A DNA stretch of 64,000 nucleotides from Shewanella gaetbuli (GTDB lineage: Bacteria; Pseudomonadota; Gammaproteobacteria; Enterobacterales; Shewanellaceae), in assembly GCF_023284065.1 (NCBI RefSeq), contig NZ_JAKIKP010000002.1, forward strand, positions 248,001 through 312,000. Reading direction: 5' to 3'. Shown piece after piece: positions 1-10,693 of this stretch (position 1 is its first letter; each line of letters starts with the position of its first letter). The notes under the pieces are model-generated. The model was not told where the DNA came from. It did not search any database and saw only the letters and a list, made by a program, of their open reading frames with translations. A program made the position numbers and the translations under genes.

Positions 1-197
1 TAAATGTGGGCATTATATACTGAATTTAGCCCAATATGCGAGGTGGAGAATCGATTATGCCAACACCGTTTTTCTATCGTTGTTTAGTTAGCGAAAAGTA
101 TCAATAAGTGTACTATTGTAAAAGCAATTTTTTATAATATGACCTGACTTCATGTTATGACGGGTCGAAAAAGTATTAACACTAAAATGGAGTGGAA

Positions 198-593
198 ATG
201 AAAGTCACTTTTAATGCAGAGGATGCAGTACAAATCTTAGTGGGCGCTTTTGCGCTTGCTGTTCCGATTTCATTTTCTGAAGAAGCCTGGCGATTAGGAG
301 AAACCTTACCCACTATCAACCTATTATTATTGGTAAGTTTATCGTTATTATTTCTCGGTTTGTACACTTATCAAAGTGTCTTCCAACAAAACATTACTGA
401 TCGTAAGTGGGTGTTTATTTCCAGAATTGCACTGGCTTATGGAATCACGGCCTGCGTCGTCGCATTAGTATTACTTTGCCTCGATAAACTACCGATAATG
501 GATGAGCCGTTAACCTCATTTAAGCGAATTATCGTGATTTGTATGCCTGCTTCGATGGGCGCTATTGTGGTTGATAGTTTCGATAAAGAATAA
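198..593 (+). CDS. Small integral membrane protein, DUF2391-like
   Basis: A 131-aa hydrophobic protein with about four predicted membrane segments (near residues 12-27, 37-55, 75-97 and 108-125), so it should sit in the inner membrane. The N-terminal GAFALAVPISFSEEAW stretch resembles the DUF2391 (TIGR02587) family of putative integral membrane proteins; no function is known. I chose ATG at 198 over the GTG at 192 because TGGAG lies about 5 bases upstream of it. It stands alone on the plus strand and converges on recX. The family call is from memory of the motif and is moderate; that it is a membrane protein is clear. Confidence 0.6.
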   Translation: MKVTFNAEDAVQILVGAFALAVPISFSEEAWRLGETLPTINLLLLVSLSLLFLGLYTYQSVFQQNITDRKWVFISRIALAYGITACVVALVLLCLDKLPIMDEPLTSFKRIIVICMPASMGAIVVDSFDKE

Positions 594-660
594 CGATAGT
601 TTTAGGGTCAATAAATCAAACAATGTTAAATAATGTGCTTGTTTGATTTACTCGTCAGGC

Positions 661-1110
661 TTACTCGTCATAGGGATCATAATCAAGTGCATAAGCCACT
701 TGATCAAAACTAAAACCTTGGCCTACTAAGTGTCTTATTCTACGATTCTTTTCTTTTAAATCTTTAGTATGCGGAGTGCCATATTTTTTAACCGCCTTCT
801 GTTTTGCCAGTTCAAACCAGTCGCAGTCACATTGATCAATAGCCGTTTTAATGACGTCTTTACTAAGACCTTTTTGCACTAAAGCTTGTTGAATTCGCAT
901 TACCCCATGGCATTTATAAATATGACTGCGGATCAGCATTTGAGCATAGCGCATATCATCTAAATAACCCTGTGACTCGCAGTAATCTAACGCTTGTTGA
1001 ATGGCAAGCTCTTCAAAGTCTTTTTCGAGGAGTTTTTTATGGATTTGTTGGCGGGAATAATCGCGGCGCGCTAGATACGCAACCGCAACTGATTTAGCTG
1101 ATTGACTCAT
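661..1110 (-). CDS. recX: Regulatory protein RecX
   Basis: RecX modulates RecA by binding inside the RecA filament groove and limiting filament growth and coprotease activity. The 149-aa length and the three-helix repeat pattern (YLARRDYSRQQIHKKL near the N terminus, then GYLDDMRYAQ) are typical of the family. It lies 14 bases downstream of recA on the same strand, the usual recA-recX arrangement, so it should be co-transcribed by read-through and induced with recA in the SOS response. The C terminus is short and acidic (DYDPYDE). Confidence 0.93.
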   Translation of the reverse strand: MSQSAKSVAVAYLARRDYSRQQIHKKLLEKDFEELAIQQALDYCESQGYLDDMRYAQMLIRSHIYKCHGVMRIQQALVQKGLSKDVIKTAIDQCDCDWFELAKQKAVKKYGTPHTKDLKEKNRRIRHLVGQGFSFDQVAYALDYDPYDE

Positions 1111-1124
1111 GAACTAAGCGGAAG

Positions 1125-2180
1125 TTAAAAAACTTCGCCAGTTTCCATATCAATGTTTTCACCCGGCTCAGATGTTGCTGGTGCGCCAGTGCTAAGTAAC
1201 ATTGCACGCAATGTTTGCTCAATTTCAGCAGCGACTGCCGGGTTTTCAATTAAATATTTACCTGCATTGGCTCTACCCTGACCAATCTTGTCACCTTTGT
1301 AGCTATACCAAGCACCCGCTTTATCAACAAGTTTATGGGCTACACCAAGGTCAACTAACTCACCAGTACGGTTAATACCTTGGCCATAAAGAATTTGGAA
1401 TTCAGCTTGTTTAAACGGTGCAGCAACTTTGTTTTTCACTACTTTAACGCGGGTTTCGTTACCCACAACTTCATCACCGTCTTTAATTGCACCTGTACGA
1501 CGAATATCAAGGCGAACTGACGCGTAGAATTTTAGTGCATTACCGCCAGTGGTGGTTTCAGGGTTACCAAACATGACCCCAATTTTCATACGAATTTGGT
1601 TAATGAAAATAAGTAGAGTATTTGACTGCTTTAAGTTACCAGCAAGCTTACGCATGGCTTGGCTCATCATACGAGCGGCTAGCCCCATGTGTGAATCACC
1701 AATTTCGCCTTCAATTTCAGCTTTTGGTGTTAATGCTGCTACAGAGTCAACAATAATAACGTCTACTGCGCCACTACGTGTTAACGCATCACAAATTTCT
1801 AATGCTTGCTCACCCGTATCTGGCTGAGAACATAAAAGGTTATCAATATCTACGCCTAGTTTTTTAGCGTAAATAGGGTCAAGTGCATGCTCGGCATCAA
1901 TAAAGGCACACGTTTTACCTTCGCGCTGAGCGGCAGCAATCACTTCTAAGGTTAGAGTGGTTTTACCTGAAGACTCTGGGCCATAAATTTCAACAATACG
2001 TCCCATTGGCAATCCGCCTGCACCTAATGCAACGTCAAGCGATAGAGAGCCCGTTGAAATGGTTTCAACATCCATGGTACGGTCTTCACCCAATTTCATG
2101 ATTGAGCCTTTACCGAATTGCTTTTCAATTTGACCTAACACTGCGGTAAGTGCTTTCTCTTTATTTGGATCAACCTTCAT
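1125..2180 (-). CDS. recA: Recombinase RecA
   Basis: DNA-dependent ATPase of homologous recombination and coprotease for LexA self-cleavage. The 351-aa protein has the Walker A motif GPESSGKT near residue 67, the Walker B-like [14 protein letters not shown], the L1 loop [15 protein letters not shown] and the L2 region [22 protein letters not shown]. The C-terminal tail is acidic ([14 protein letters not shown]), as in gammaproteobacterial RecA. It is the first gene of a recA-recX unit, divergent from mutS. A LexA operator embedded in a sigma-70 promoter about 110-140 bases upstream explains SOS control. Confidence 0.98.
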   Translation of the reverse strand: MKVDPNKEKALTAVLGQIEKQFGKGSIMKLGEDRTMDVETISTGSLSLDVALGAGGLPMGRIVEIYGPESSGKTTLTLEVIAAAQREGKTCAFIDAEHALDPIYAKKLGVDIDNLLCSQPDTGEQALEICDALTRSGAVDVIIVDSVAALTPKAEIEGEIGDSHMGLAARMMSQAMRKLAGNLKQSNTLLIFINQIRMKIGVMFGNPETTTGGNALKFYASVRLDIRRTGAIKDGDEVVGNETRVKVVKNKVAAPFKQAEFQILYGQGINRTGELVDLGVAHKLVDKAGAWYSYKGDKIGQGRANAGKYLIENPAVAAEIEQTLRAMLLSTGAPATSEPGENIDMETGEVF

Positions 2181-2290
2181 TTTATAACCCCTTAAGGCAA
2201 TAATTGCTGCTGCAATTAATGGAAAATTTGTTGTGCATAAAGCCGTATATAACCGACAATCTTGTTGCCCGTTATGTCAATATGCTGATC

Positions 2291-2318
2291 AGTATACTGT
2301 ATAGTCATACAGTATCAA
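2291..2318 (-). promoter_or_regulatory. recA promoter with embedded LexA (SOS) box
   Basis: Reading the minus strand, TTGATA (2318-2313) and TATACT (2296-2291) form a near-consensus -35/-10 pair with a 16-bp spacer. The spacer is exactly CTGT-N8-ACAG (2297-2312), and the full palindrome TACTGTATAGTCATACAGTA covers 2295-2314. LexA bound here would block RNA polymerase directly. This is the expected architecture for a tightly SOS-controlled recA gene. Confidence 0.93.
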
Positions 2319-2508
2319 GCCCTGTTGAGAATTTTTTTTATTCGCGATAAAAATCAATAAATTACTATTAAAGGGTAAATTATCTGTATTTGTATTGATT
2401 CAAATGAAGTAAAAATTGATAGAATTAGCGCCATAAATTATGTGACTTCTTGTAATAGATACACATTCCTAGAAACACCCATTTTAAATGTAGAGTAAAT
2501 AGATCCCC

Positions 2509-5091
2509 ATGACCTCTCTTGATAGCGTAGATTTAGAAAAACATACTCCTATGATGCGTCAATATTTGACCATGAAAGCGGCCCATGCCGACATGTTATT
2601 GTTTTATAGGATGGGTGATTTTTATGAGCTATTTTTTGATGATGCTAAAAAAGCCTCTGAAATGTTGGGCATTTCATTAACGGCAAGAGGTAAAAGTGGC
2701 GGTGACCCTATTCCTATGGCCGGTATCCCTTATCATGCCGTAGAAGGATATTTAGCAAAGTTGGTTCAAATTGGCCAATCTGTGGCTATTTGCGAACAAA
2801 TTGGTGATCCTGCCACCTCAAAAGGCCCTGTTGAGCGCCAAGTTGTCCGTATTGTTACCCCAGGCACATTAACTGATGAAGCGCTATTGCAAGAGCGCCA
2901 AGACAATTTATTAGCCGCGTTATATCAAGGTAAAGTGGGTTATGGCTTTGCGACGTTAGATATTTCATCGGGTCGATTTGTTATATCAGAATTAGATACC
3001 CGCGAAGCTTTAGAGGCTGAAATTCAACGCACAAAACCTGCTGAATTACTTTACAGCGAAGACTTCAGTGACATGATGTTAATCAATCACTTAAAAGGGA
3101 TTAGACGACGTCCTGAATGGGAGTTTGATTACGACACATGTGTTCACTTATTATTGACTCAATTTGGCACTAAAGATTTGCGTGGTTTTGGTATTGCAGA
3201 TGCTCGGTTGGCATTACAAGCCGCCGGTTGCTTGATGCAATATGTTAAAGACACTCAAAAAACTGCCCTGCCTCATATCAATTCAATCGTCAGGTTTAAT
3301 CAAAGTGATTCAATCATTTTAGATGCTGCAACAAGACGTAACCTCGAGTTAACTCAAAACCTATCTGGTGGTCGCGAAAATACCCTTGCTTGGGTATTGG
3401 ATAATACCGCCACCCCTATGGGCAGCCGAATGTTACAACGCTGGATCCATCAGCCTCTTACCGACAGAAAGCAAATTACCGCACGCCATAATGCCGTTAA
3501 TGAGTTAATTACCCAGGGCTTATATATTGATTTACATGAGCAACTAAAAGCCTTGGGCGACATTGAGCGTATTATGGCGCGCTTGGCATTACGCAGCGCT
3601 AGACCACGTGACTTTTCACGGCTTAAGCAGGCACTGGGCTTACTACCTGAAATTAAACACACTTTAGCGGGTTGTGAACAGCAGCAACTTAAAGATTTAA
3701 TCCAATTACTGGGTGATTTTCCTGCAGAGCATGAATTATTATCGCGAGCCATTATTGATAACCCACCTGTGCTAATTCGTGATGGTGGGGTAATTCGTGA
3801 AGGATATAATGCTGAGTTAGATGAATGGCGCAGATTAAGTGAAGGGGCAACAGATTACCTTGTAGAGTTAGAAGCCCGAGAAAAACAACAAACGGGTATT
3901 AATACCCTTAAAGTCGGTTATAACCGCGTACATGGATATTATATTGAAGTCAGTCGGCTTCAATCTGACCGAGTACCTATATCTTATCAACGCCGCCAAA
4001 CCCTCAAGAGTACCGAGCGATATATTACGCCTGAATTAAAAGAGTACGAAGAAAAAGTATTATCCAGCCAGGGAAAAGCGCTCGCATTAGAGAAAAAGCT
4101 GTGGGAAGAGTTATTTGATTTATTACTGCCAAAACTGCATGAACTTCAACAATTCGCCAATGCCGCAGCGCAGTTAGATGTGATCAGCAACTTTGCCGAA
4201 CGCGCTGAGAACTTAGGATACCATTGCCCAGAAATGACCAATGATATTGGGATTAATATTGAAGCTGGTCGCCACCCTGTGGTTGAAAAAGTCAGCCAAG
4301 ACCCATTTATAGCAAACCCTGTTAACCTATCACCAGCTAGAAGAATGTTAATTGTAACTGGGCCAAATATGGGCGGTAAATCGACCTATATGCGTCAAGT
4401 GGCGTTAATTACTTTAATGGCTCATATTGGTAGTTTTGTACCGGCTCAACAAGCCAAAATTGGTCATGTTGATCGTATATTTACTCGTATTGGGGCATCG
4501 GATGATCTTGCCTCTGGCCGCTCTACATTTATGGTAGAAATGACAGAAACAGCAAATATTTTACACAATGCTACTCGCAAAAGTTTAGTGTTAATGGACG
4601 AAATTGGTCGCGGTACATCAACCTATGACGGCTTATCTTTAGCTTGGTCTGCAGCAGAATATCTCGCTAAAAAAGTATCGGCTCTCACCTTGTTTGCCAC
4701 ACACTATTTTGAATTAACTCAGCTACCGGATTTGTTAGCTGGTGTTGTAAATGTGCATTTAGATGCCATAGAACATCAAGACACTATTGCATTTATGCAC
4801 GCGGTTCAAGAAGGCGCAGCAAGTAAAAGTTATGGCTTACAGGTTGCAGCACTGGCGGGGGTTCCACAGCATGTTATTAAAGCGGCCAAACGTAAACTAC
4901 ATCAATTAGAAAGCCGAGATAACAAAGCAGATATCAGCGCAGATGACATTACTCAAATGGCACTAGAATTACCGCAAGTCGATTACTCATCTTTAGTGGA
5001 AAAGTTAGCCGTAATCGACCCAGACGACCTTACACCAAAGCAAGCATTGGAGCAGTTATATCAGCTTAAACAGTTAGCTAAATCACTCTGA
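2509..5091 (+). CDS. mutS: DNA mismatch repair protein MutS
   Basis: Recognises base mismatches and small loops, then recruits MutL. At 860 aa it matches the family length. The mismatch-reading Phe-x-Glu motif is F38-Y-E40. The Walker A motif GPNMGGKST starts at G618, followed by the ABC-type signature region ([14 protein letters not shown]) and Walker B ([11 protein letters not shown]). The C terminus carries the usual tetramerisation tail. It is transcribed alone, divergently from recA with a 328-base gap holding the recA promoter, and ends at a bidirectional terminator shared with the lipoprotein gene. Confidence 0.98.
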   Translation: MTSLDSVDLEKHTPMMRQYLTMKAAHADMLLFYRMGDFYELFFDDAKKASEMLGISLTARGKSGGDPIPMAGIPYHAVEGYLAKLVQIGQSVAICEQIGDPATSKGPVERQVVRIVTPGTLTDEALLQERQDNLLAALYQGKVGYGFATLDISSGRFVISELDTREALEAEIQRTKPAELLYSEDFSDMMLINHLKGIRRRPEWEFDYDTCVHLLLTQFGTKDLRGFGIADARLALQAAGCLMQYVKDTQKTALPHINSIVRFNQSDSIILDAATRRNLELTQNLSGGRENTLAWVLDNTATPMGSRMLQRWIHQPLTDRKQITARHNAVNELITQGLYIDLHEQLKALGDIERIMARLALRSARPRDFSRLKQALGLLPEIKHTLAGCEQQQLKDLIQLLGDFPAEHELLSRAIIDNPPVLIRDGGVIREGYNAELDEWRRLSEGATDYLVELEAREKQQTGINTLKVGYNRVHGYYIEVSRLQSDRVPISYQRRQTLKSTERYITPELKEYEEKVLSSQGKALALEKKLWEELFDLLLPKLHELQQFANAAAQLDVISNFAERAENLGYHCPEMTNDIGINIEAGRHPVVEKVSQDPFIANPVNLSPARRMLIVTGPNMGGKSTYMRQVALITLMAHIGSFVPAQQAKIGHVDRIFTRIGASDDLASGRSTFMVEMTETANILHNATRKSLVLMDEIGRGTSTYDGLSLAWSAAEYLAKKVSALTLFATHYFELTQLPDLLAGVVNVHLDAIEHQDTIAFMHAVQEGAASKSYGLQVAALAGVPQHVIKAAKRKLHQLESRDNKADISADDITQMALELPQVDYSSLVEKLAVIDPDDLTPKQALEQLYQLKQLAKSL

Positions 5092-5106
5092 TTCTCACAC
5101 AAGCAC

Positions 5107-5148
5107 AAAAAAGCCTGTGCTCGATTTTATCGGCACAGGCTTGTCGTT
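5107..5148. terminator. Bidirectional terminator between mutS and the lipoprotein gene
   Basis: A 10-bp perfect stem AAGCCTGTGC / GCACAGGCTT (5111-5120 and 5133-5142) encloses a 12-base loop. A run of A (5107-5112) gives a U tract for minus-strand transcripts; the plus-strand side has a weaker TTGTCGTTT. It sits between converging genes. Confidence 0.88.
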
Positions 5149-5170
5149 TCGATTAATCTAAACCGTTAAG

Positions 5171-5578
5171 CTATTTACCTAACGATTCAAGCCCTGAAGT
5201 ATCAATTCCTTTCATTACCTTGGTTTCTAAGGCATGTTTACTGGCAATATCATTGGCTTTGCGTTGCTCTTGCAGTTTTTGTTGTTCTATTGCCATTCTG
5301 GTTTGGCGTTGAATAGACTCTTGCTCTGTTTCACATTGTCGAAAGCCATCACTCCAACCTTGTGCATAATCGGTATCACTATTAAATCGGGTGATATCTT
5401 TTTTGAATTGATCAAACAGGCTTCCACCTGCTTTGTTACCACTGTCACATCCATCTTGAAAACCATCGGCATAGGCCAGAGGATAACCTTGTTCAATCAT
5501 GGTATCACGGGTACTAACACAAGCAGTAACGCTTAAAGCGACCAAAACAAGTAATAAAGGACGTATTGAAATAGGCAT
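5171..5578 (-). CDS. Small predicted lipoprotein with paired G-x-x-DGF repeats
   Basis: A 135-aa protein with an N-terminal hydrophobic signal ending in a lipobox (LSVTAC, Cys20), so it is probably acylated and exported. The mature part has two related short elements, YADGFQDGCDSG and YAQGWSDGFRQC, each containing one Cys, which could form a disulfide in the periplasm. A polar Gln-rich C-terminal helix follows. Its strong ribosome site (AGGAG, 6 bases from ATG) supports translation. It lies downstream of rpoS behind a terminator, so it probably has its own promoter. I do not recognise a function; similar lipoproteins are common in Shewanella and Vibrio. Confidence 0.72.
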   Translation of the reverse strand: MPISIRPLLLVLVALSVTACVSTRDTMIEQGYPLAYADGFQDGCDSGNKAGGSLFDQFKKDITRFNSDTDYAQGWSDGFRQCETEQESIQRQTRMAIEQQKLQEQRKANDIASKHALETKVMKGIDTSGLESLGK

Positions 5579-5592
5579 AAAAATCTCCTAAT

Positions 5593-5626
5593 AAAAAAGA
5601 CATGTTGATTTAACTCAATCATGTCC
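5593..5626 (-). terminator. Rho-independent terminator of rpoS
   Basis: On the minus strand the stem GACATG-A-TTGA / TCAA-CATGTC (one bulged base) is followed by six U residues from the A run at 5593-5598. It lies between the rpoS stop and the start of the lipoprotein gene. Confidence 0.8.
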
Positions 5627-5732
5627 TTATCTTGTAGAGCAAATTGTGAGCAGCTTCTTATTTAGATCAGCAAAGGCTTAATTATTGTTAATCTAAAAAG
5701 ATGCTTTAAACCGCTTATATAGTCCTAATTAA

Positions 5733-6701
5733 TTATTCTCTGAACAGGGCTTCAACAGATAACCCTTGTTGTCCTAATACATCTTTAAGGCGTTTTAAGG
5801 CTTCAACTTGTATTTGGCGAACACGTTCACGGGTTAAACCGATTTCTGCACCTACATTTTCAAGTGTTGACGGTTCATAGCCTAATAAACCAAATCGTCT
5901 TGCCAGTACTTCACGTTGCTTAGTGTTTAATTCATTTAACCAACCCACAATAGAGTTAGATAAATCTTCATCTTGAACTTTGTAATCTGGGCCTACACAG
6001 TCATCGTCGGCAATAACATCTAACAATGCTTTCTCATTATCACCGCCAAGTGGCATATCAACTGAGGTAATTCGTTCATTAAGTTTAAGCATTCTGCTGA
6101 CATCACCTGTAGAGACATCTAGCTTTTCTGCAATTTCTTCAGCTGTGGGTTCATGATCAAGCTTTTGAGCTAATTGTCTGGCGGTACGCAAATATACATT
6201 TAATTCTTTGACCACATGAATAGGTAATCTGATCGTACGAGTTTGATTCATAATGGCACGCTCGATGGTCTGACGGATCCACCAAGTCGCGTAAGTTGAA
6301 AAACGGAAGCCTCGTTCTGGGTCAAATTTTTCTACGGCTCTGATTAAACCAAGGTTACCTTCTTCGATTAAGTCTAAAAGTGCTAAACCACGGTTATTGT
6401 ATCTTCGGGCAATTTTAACAACTAATCTGAGGTTACTTTCTATCATACGGTTGCGGGATTTTGCACAACCTTTAAGGGCTTTACGTGAAAAAAAGACTTC
6501 TTCTTCCGCAGTAAGTAGCGGAGAAAAACCAATTTCACCTAAATATAATTGAGTGGCATCTAAGTTTTTTTGTAAGTCGTCTTGGACTTTTTCTTCAATT
6601 TCTAATTGCTGTACTAACGATGAGTCAACTGCAACATCTTGTGGTTGTTTAGCTTGATCAACAGATTCTTCTGCTATTGCAGCGTTATAATTCTGGCTCA
6701 T
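5733..6701 (-). CDS. rpoS: RNA polymerase sigma factor RpoS (sigma-38)
   Basis: Stationary-phase and general-stress sigma factor. At 322 aa it is close to the 330 aa of the E. coli protein. Region 1.2/2 is clear ([21 protein letters not shown], then [30 protein letters not shown] in the protein), including the -10 recognition segment [18 protein letters not shown]. Region 3 and the region 4 helix-turn-helix ([17 protein letters not shown]) complete the protein. It follows nlpD with a gap of about 75 bases; in related bacteria the main rpoS promoter lies inside nlpD. Its transcript ends at the hairpin at 5593-5626. Confidence 0.97.
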   Translation of the reverse strand: MSQNYNAAIAEESVDQAKQPQDVAVDSSLVQQLEIEEKVQDDLQKNLDATQLYLGEIGFSPLLTAEEEVFFSRKALKGCAKSRNRMIESNLRLVVKIARRYNNRGLALLDLIEEGNLGLIRAVEKFDPERGFRFSTYATWWIRQTIERAIMNQTRTIRLPIHVVKELNVYLRTARQLAQKLDHEPTAEEIAEKLDVSTGDVSRMLKLNERITSVDMPLGGDNEKALLDVIADDDCVGPDYKVQDEDLSNSIVGWLNELNTKQREVLARRFGLLGYEPSTLENVGAEIGLTRERVRQIQVEALKRLKDVLGQQGLSVEALFRE

Positions 6702-6776
6702 ATTTGCTCTCCCAAACCTAAATTGTGATTTAAAATCTACACTTGCTTATCCTCCTATATTTATGTTGCTAAACAA

Positions 6777-7676
6777 TTACTGTTTAGGTAGATATCGTAA
6801 TGGGTTAACAGACTTACCGTGGTAACGAATTTCAAAATGCAGCATTACCTGACTCGCCCCTGTACTCCCCATTTGTGCAATTGTTTGACCTGCGCTAACA
6901 AATTGCTTCTCTTTAACCAATATTTTGTCGGTGTGAGCATAAGCACTGAGGTATTCATCGTTATGTTTAATGATGACCAAATTGCCATATCCACGTAACG
7001 CATTCCCTGCATATACGACTCTCCCATCAGCCGCAGCTTTAATAATATCGCCACGGTTTCCGGCAACCTTTATCCCTTGGTTGCCTTGCTCGCTAGAAGA
7101 AAAATATCCAATAATTTTTCCATTAACGGGCCATAACCACTTTCGCACCTTATTAGGGAGTTCAGCTACTGGCGGCTTGTTACCTTGGTTAATAGTTTGT
7201 TGGGTAGTTGTTACAGAGTACGCAGAGTTTGCTTTCTGATCAAGTACTTTTTTTGAGCGGTTGTCGTTTAGGCTTTTATCTTTATTTACAGAGGCTTGCT
7301 GTGAATTCTTGGCAATTTTACTCGGTTTAGTAGTCGAATTTGTAGTCTTTACTGAACGACTAGGAGTTATTTTTTTGACGGGTGACTTAGTTTTGGCATC
7401 AGTTAATTTAAGTTTTTGACCTGGATAAATAACATAAGGTTTTTTTAGATTATTTTGCTTAGCAACATCGGTAAAATTGCGCCCTGCGCCCCAAGAAATA
7501 GAGTAAAGCGTATCCCCCTTCTTCACGGTGTAGACACCATTGGTAATTGAACCACGCTGGTATTTCGGCTTATAAGGGGACGCTGAAGCGTTTTCAACAG
7601 GTGCAGGTTGCTGAGACTGTAAACTGCAGCCCGTTAATAGCAACACAATCAATAATTGTGACCAGCCCGAATACAT
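6777..7676 (-). CDS. nlpD: Lipoprotein NlpD, LysM plus degenerate M23 domain
   Basis: Envelope lipoprotein that activates the cell-division amidase AmiC at the septum. I start it at ATG 7676 (299 aa), where AAAGG lies about 8 bases upstream, rather than the upstream TTG. The lipobox ends at Cys17 (LLLTGC). A LysM repeat (YTVKKGDTLYSISW to GQKLKL) is followed by a Ser/Lys/Thr-rich linker and an M23 (LytM) fold. The metal-binding residues are largely lost: the first His and Asp are absent, and HLHFE reads MLHFE. It should therefore be a non-enzymatic activator, like E. coli NlpD. It precedes rpoS in the conserved surE-pcm-nlpD-rpoS order. Confidence 0.94.
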   Translation of the reverse strand: MYSGWSQLLIVLLLTGCSLQSQQPAPVENASASPYKPKYQRGSITNGVYTVKKGDTLYSISWGAGRNFTDVAKQNNLKKPYVIYPGQKLKLTDAKTKSPVKKITPSRSVKTTNSTTKPSKIAKNSQQASVNKDKSLNDNRSKKVLDQKANSAYSVTTTQQTINQGNKPPVAELPNKVRKWLWPVNGKIIGYFSSSEQGNQGIKVAGNRGDIIKAAADGRVVYAGNALRGYGNLVIIKHNDEYLSAYAHTDKILVKEKQFVSAGQTIAQMGSTGASQVMLHFEIRYHGKSVNPLRYLPKQ

Positions 7677-7716
7677 GTTATCAATTCCTTTCAAAGATAG
7701 TCATTAAACGGGCAAG

Positions 7717-8352
7717 TTATGCAAGCTCGCCATTAATTAACGGAACAAACTTTACCGCTTCTATTACTTCAGAATGATATTCATTTCCAAAGCGGGTAAT
7801 TTTAAGCAATTGTTGTGCATCATCCCCTACAGGGATAATCAATACGCCTTGTTCAGCAAGTTGATTAAGCAAAGCTTCAGGAACGGTGCTAGCTGCGGCG
7901 GTGACCATAATGCCGTCATAAGGCCCGCGATTACTCCAGCCTTTCCAACCATCACCATATTTGAATGAAACATTATGAAGGTCTAATTTTTTTAGCCTTT
8001 GTCTTGCTTGGATTTGTAACGACTTGATTCGTTCAATAGTACATAACTCTGGCACAAGTTGCGCCAAAATAGCAGCTTGATAACCCGAGCCCGTACCAAT
8101 TTCTAATACTTTCTGCGGTTTTGATTGTATTAGCAACTCCGTCATTCTGGCAACAATATAGGGTTGAGAAAGTGTTTGGCCTTGCCCAATAGGCAACGCA
8201 GTATTTTCATAAGCTTTATGCGCTAATGCCGCATCAAGAAATAGCTCTCGAGGTGTGCTTGCAACCGCTTGTAATACTACTTGTTCTCTGATCCCAGCTT
8301 CTGCCAATTTACGTGCTAAATTGACCGCCAGAGTAGACGAAACCCCTGTCAT
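7717..8352 (-). CDS. pcm: Protein-L-isoaspartate O-methyltransferase
   Basis: Uses S-adenosylmethionine to methylate isoaspartyl residues in aged proteins, which starts their repair. The 211-aa protein shows the SAM-binding motif [15 protein letters not shown] and the upstream [16 protein letters not shown] segment of the active site. Its start overlaps the surE stop by 4 bases (ATGA type), so the two are translationally coupled. It is part of the stress-survival run surE-pcm-nlpD-rpoS. Confidence 0.96.
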   Translation of the reverse strand: MTGVSSTLAVNLARKLAEAGIREQVVLQAVASTPRELFLDAALAHKAYENTALPIGQGQTLSQPYIVARMTELLIQSKPQKVLEIGTGSGYQAAILAQLVPELCTIERIKSLQIQARQRLKKLDLHNVSFKYGDGWKGWSNRGPYDGIMVTAAASTVPEALLNQLAEQGVLIIPVGDDAQQLLKITRFGNEYHSEVIEAVKFVPLINGELA

Positions 8353-9098
8353 ATGTTTGAAACCCAGTCTGCTAAATTAGTTAATTGATTGTATGCCGTT
8401 AAGTCGACAGTAAGCGGAGTGATAGAAATAAAGCCTGATGCCACTGCACCAAAATCCGTTCCTTCTCCAGCATCTTGTTCTGCCCCTACAGGCCCTAGCC
8501 AATAAATATCTTTTCCTGCTGGGTCTGTAGTTTTTATCATTCCTTCTGCTTTATGCCTCGCCCCGAGTCTGGTGACCTTAATGCCTTTAATTTCATCTAC
8601 TGGCAAATCGGGTACATTCACATTTAAAATCTGATTCGAGTCGATTGGATTTTTCAATAAGCTTTGAACAATTTTTACCGCATAAAAAGCGGCTGTTTCA
8701 TAATGGCGTAACTCTTTACCGGCCAATGAAATCGCAATGGCTGGTAAACCTAAAAAGCGCCCTTCCATTGCAGCGGCAATCGTTCCAGAGTACAAAGTGT
8801 CGTCGCCCATATTGGCACCTGCATTGATGCCTGACACGACAATATCAGGTTCAACCTGACACAATTGTCTTATGGCTAAATGCACACAGTCTGTTGGTGT
8901 TCCATTAACAGAAATATAGCCATTTTCTAAGTTATTAATTCTTAATGGGTTCGTCAAGGTTAATGAGTTACTTGCCCCGGAACAATTGCGATCCGGGGCA
9001 ACGGTTAGCACGCTGCCTACTGCCGATAACGCTTGTGTTAGTGCAATAATGCCCGGTGCATGAACCCCATCATCATTACTGATTAATATATTAATCAT
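8349..9098 (-). CDS. surE: 5'/3'-nucleotidase SurE
   Basis: Metal-dependent phosphatase of nucleoside monophosphates and short polyphosphate, linked to stationary-phase survival. I start it at ATG 9098 (249 aa, [11 protein letters not shown]), which fits the family N terminus and has AAAGGTG about 9 bases upstream; the GTG four codons earlier is less likely. Metal ligands are visible in the N-terminal NDDGVHAPG and in [18 protein letters not shown]. The start overlaps the end of truD by 8 bases and the end overlaps pcm by 4, so this is a tightly packed operon. Confidence 0.96.
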   Translation of the reverse strand: MINILISNDDGVHAPGIIALTQALSAVGSVLTVAPDRNCSGASNSLTLTNPLRINNLENGYISVNGTPTDCVHLAIRQLCQVEPDIVVSGINAGANMGDDTLYSGTIAAAMEGRFLGLPAIAISLAGKELRHYETAAFYAVKIVQSLLKNPIDSNQILNVNVPDLPVDEIKGIKVTRLGARHKAEGMIKTTDPAGKDIYWLGPVGAEQDAGEGTDFGAVASGFISITPLTVDLTAYNQLTNLADWVSNI

Positions 9099-10191
9099 TA
9101 ACTTTTTCACCTTTGTTTATTAATTCACGTTGCGCTTGTTGCTCAGCAACCATTGCTTGCCATTGTGCGTGCTGTACATCGGTATAATCGACAAGTTCAC
9201 GTAATACAGAGGTGGCATAACTGCCCGCAGGCAACATAAATTCAATCACACAATGTTGCTCTTGCTGAGTCAACTTCATCGCTTGAGGTTGTAATATAAG
9301 CAAGCGACGTTCTTGTGACAGCCCTGCATTTTCAAGGCCTATTAAGTCTTCACTGAAATCAGCTAATGCTTGTTGCTCCATCAAGGCTGAATCAGCCAAT
9401 GCCAATGGTGTTCCTCGGCCCCATAACGGTGCTGAAAAGCCAATATCTTTTTCAGCTAATCGAGTCAGTAATACTTCATCCCACTGTTCAGCAACAAAGT
9501 AGCTTTTAGTGCCTGCTAGCATGACACAATCACCCACTATTGGTGTTAATTGGTGATGGCTTAAACGATATGACGTCACTTGATTAAAAATATTCGAGCG
9601 CACAGCAGACAAAAACATGCTTTTTTTGCCGCGATCTTTAATTTTTTTCTTGCCTGCTAGCATTTGGCGACCTTGAATAAGGTTTTTACCCTGATGGCCA
9701 AAACGTTGCTCACCAAAATAATTAGGCACGCCTGTTTGGGCAATTAACTGGAACTTATCTTGTAACTCAGCAAAATCAGTGACATTGCGTAAAGTTAAAA
9801 TAAATCGATTACCCAACAATGCCCCTATACGAAGTTTTTTGCTATGGCGGCTACTCGAAAGTACCGTAAGCGACTCTGAGTTCAGTTGTTGCCAATCAGG
9901 GGTTTCTTTACCAGGAATTCGGACTCCAAACCATTGCTCTGTTTGAGCATTTTTATCTTTTTGCCCTGCATAGGTCACTTCTTTTGGATGTACTTTGGCA
10001 AATTTAGCCAGCATTTCGGCAACATGCGCAGTATTTAACCCCGACTTTCGAATATGCAACATATGATGCTCGCCTTCACCTGTAGGTGAAAACGGTAAAA
10101 TCTCTTCAACAATAAAGTCACTATTGTGAGTTCGCAAATCCGCTTTGCAGCTCGGCTTTCCATGAAGGTAATGCAGTTCAGAAATCATCAA
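9091..10191 (-). CDS. truD: tRNA pseudouridine(13) synthase TruD
   Basis: Converts U13 of tRNA-Glu to pseudouridine. At 366 aa it is slightly longer than the E. coli protein (349 aa). The catalytic Asp lies in [16 protein letters not shown]. The [18 protein letters not shown] segment and the TRUD insertion domain follow. It is the gene after ispF in the same operon, 6 bases downstream, and overlaps surE. There are two possible starts (MMIS); the first is used here. Confidence 0.95.
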   Translation of the reverse strand: MMISELHYLHGKPSCKADLRTHNSDFIVEEILPFSPTGEGEHHMLHIRKSGLNTAHVAEMLAKFAKVHPKEVTYAGQKDKNAQTEQWFGVRIPGKETPDWQQLNSESLTVLSSSRHSKKLRIGALLGNRFILTLRNVTDFAELQDKFQLIAQTGVPNYFGEQRFGHQGKNLIQGRQMLAGKKKIKDRGKKSMFLSAVRSNIFNQVTSYRLSHHQLTPIVGDCVMLAGTKSYFVAEQWDEVLLTRLAEKDIGFSAPLWGRGTPLALADSALMEQQALADFSEDLIGLENAGLSQERRLLILQPQAMKLTQQEQHCVIEFMLPAGSYATSVLRELVDYTDVQHAQWQAMVAEQQAQRELINKGEKVND

Positions 10192-10197
10192 AAAACC

Positions 10198-10677
10198 TTA
10201 TTTTTGTACCATTAACACGACCGACTCAACTGCAATACCTTCTTTACGCCCAGTAAAGCCTAGTTTTTCAGTGGTGGTTGCTTTGACATTGATGTCATCT
10301 ACAGGCGTAGTCAGATCTTCAGATAAACATTGCCTTATCGCTTCGATATGCGGTAACATTTTAGGTGCCTGAGCAATAACAGTGACATCTAAGTTACCAA
10401 TAACGAAACCTTTGTCATTAGCCAGTTTATAACAGTGTTTCAATAACTCGCGGCTATCTGCGCCAGAAAACTCTGGGTCAGTGTCTGGAAAATGCTTACC
10501 AATGTCTCCTAATGCCATTGCCCCTAATATGGCATCACTAATCGCATGCAACACAACATCACCATCTGAATGAGCAATTAAGCCTGTTTCATAGGGAATG
10601 GTAACACCGCCTAAAATAAGTGGCTTATCTGCACCAAATTTATGAACATCAAAACCATGACCAATACGCATTTTCAT
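10198..10677 (-). CDS. ispF: 2-C-methyl-D-erythritol 2,4-cyclodiphosphate synthase
   Basis: Fifth step of the MEP isoprenoid pathway: cyclises CDP-ME 2-phosphate, releasing CMP. The 159-aa protein has the zinc ligands Asp and His in GHGFDVHKF and a later His in [14 protein letters not shown], plus the conserved [16 protein letters not shown] near the C terminus. AAGG lies 7 bases before the ATG. It sits 16 bases after ispD, which makes the enzyme two steps upstream in the same pathway. Confidence 0.97.
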   Translation of the reverse strand: MKMRIGHGFDVHKFGADKPLILGGVTIPYETGLIAHSDGDVVLHAISDAILGAMALGDIGKHFPDTDPEFSGADSRELLKHCYKLANDKGFVIGNLDVTVIAQAPKMLPHIEAIRQCLSEDLTTPVDDINVKATTTEKLGFTGRKEGIAVESVVLMVQK

Positions 10678-10693
10678 AAAAAGGCCTTATACA

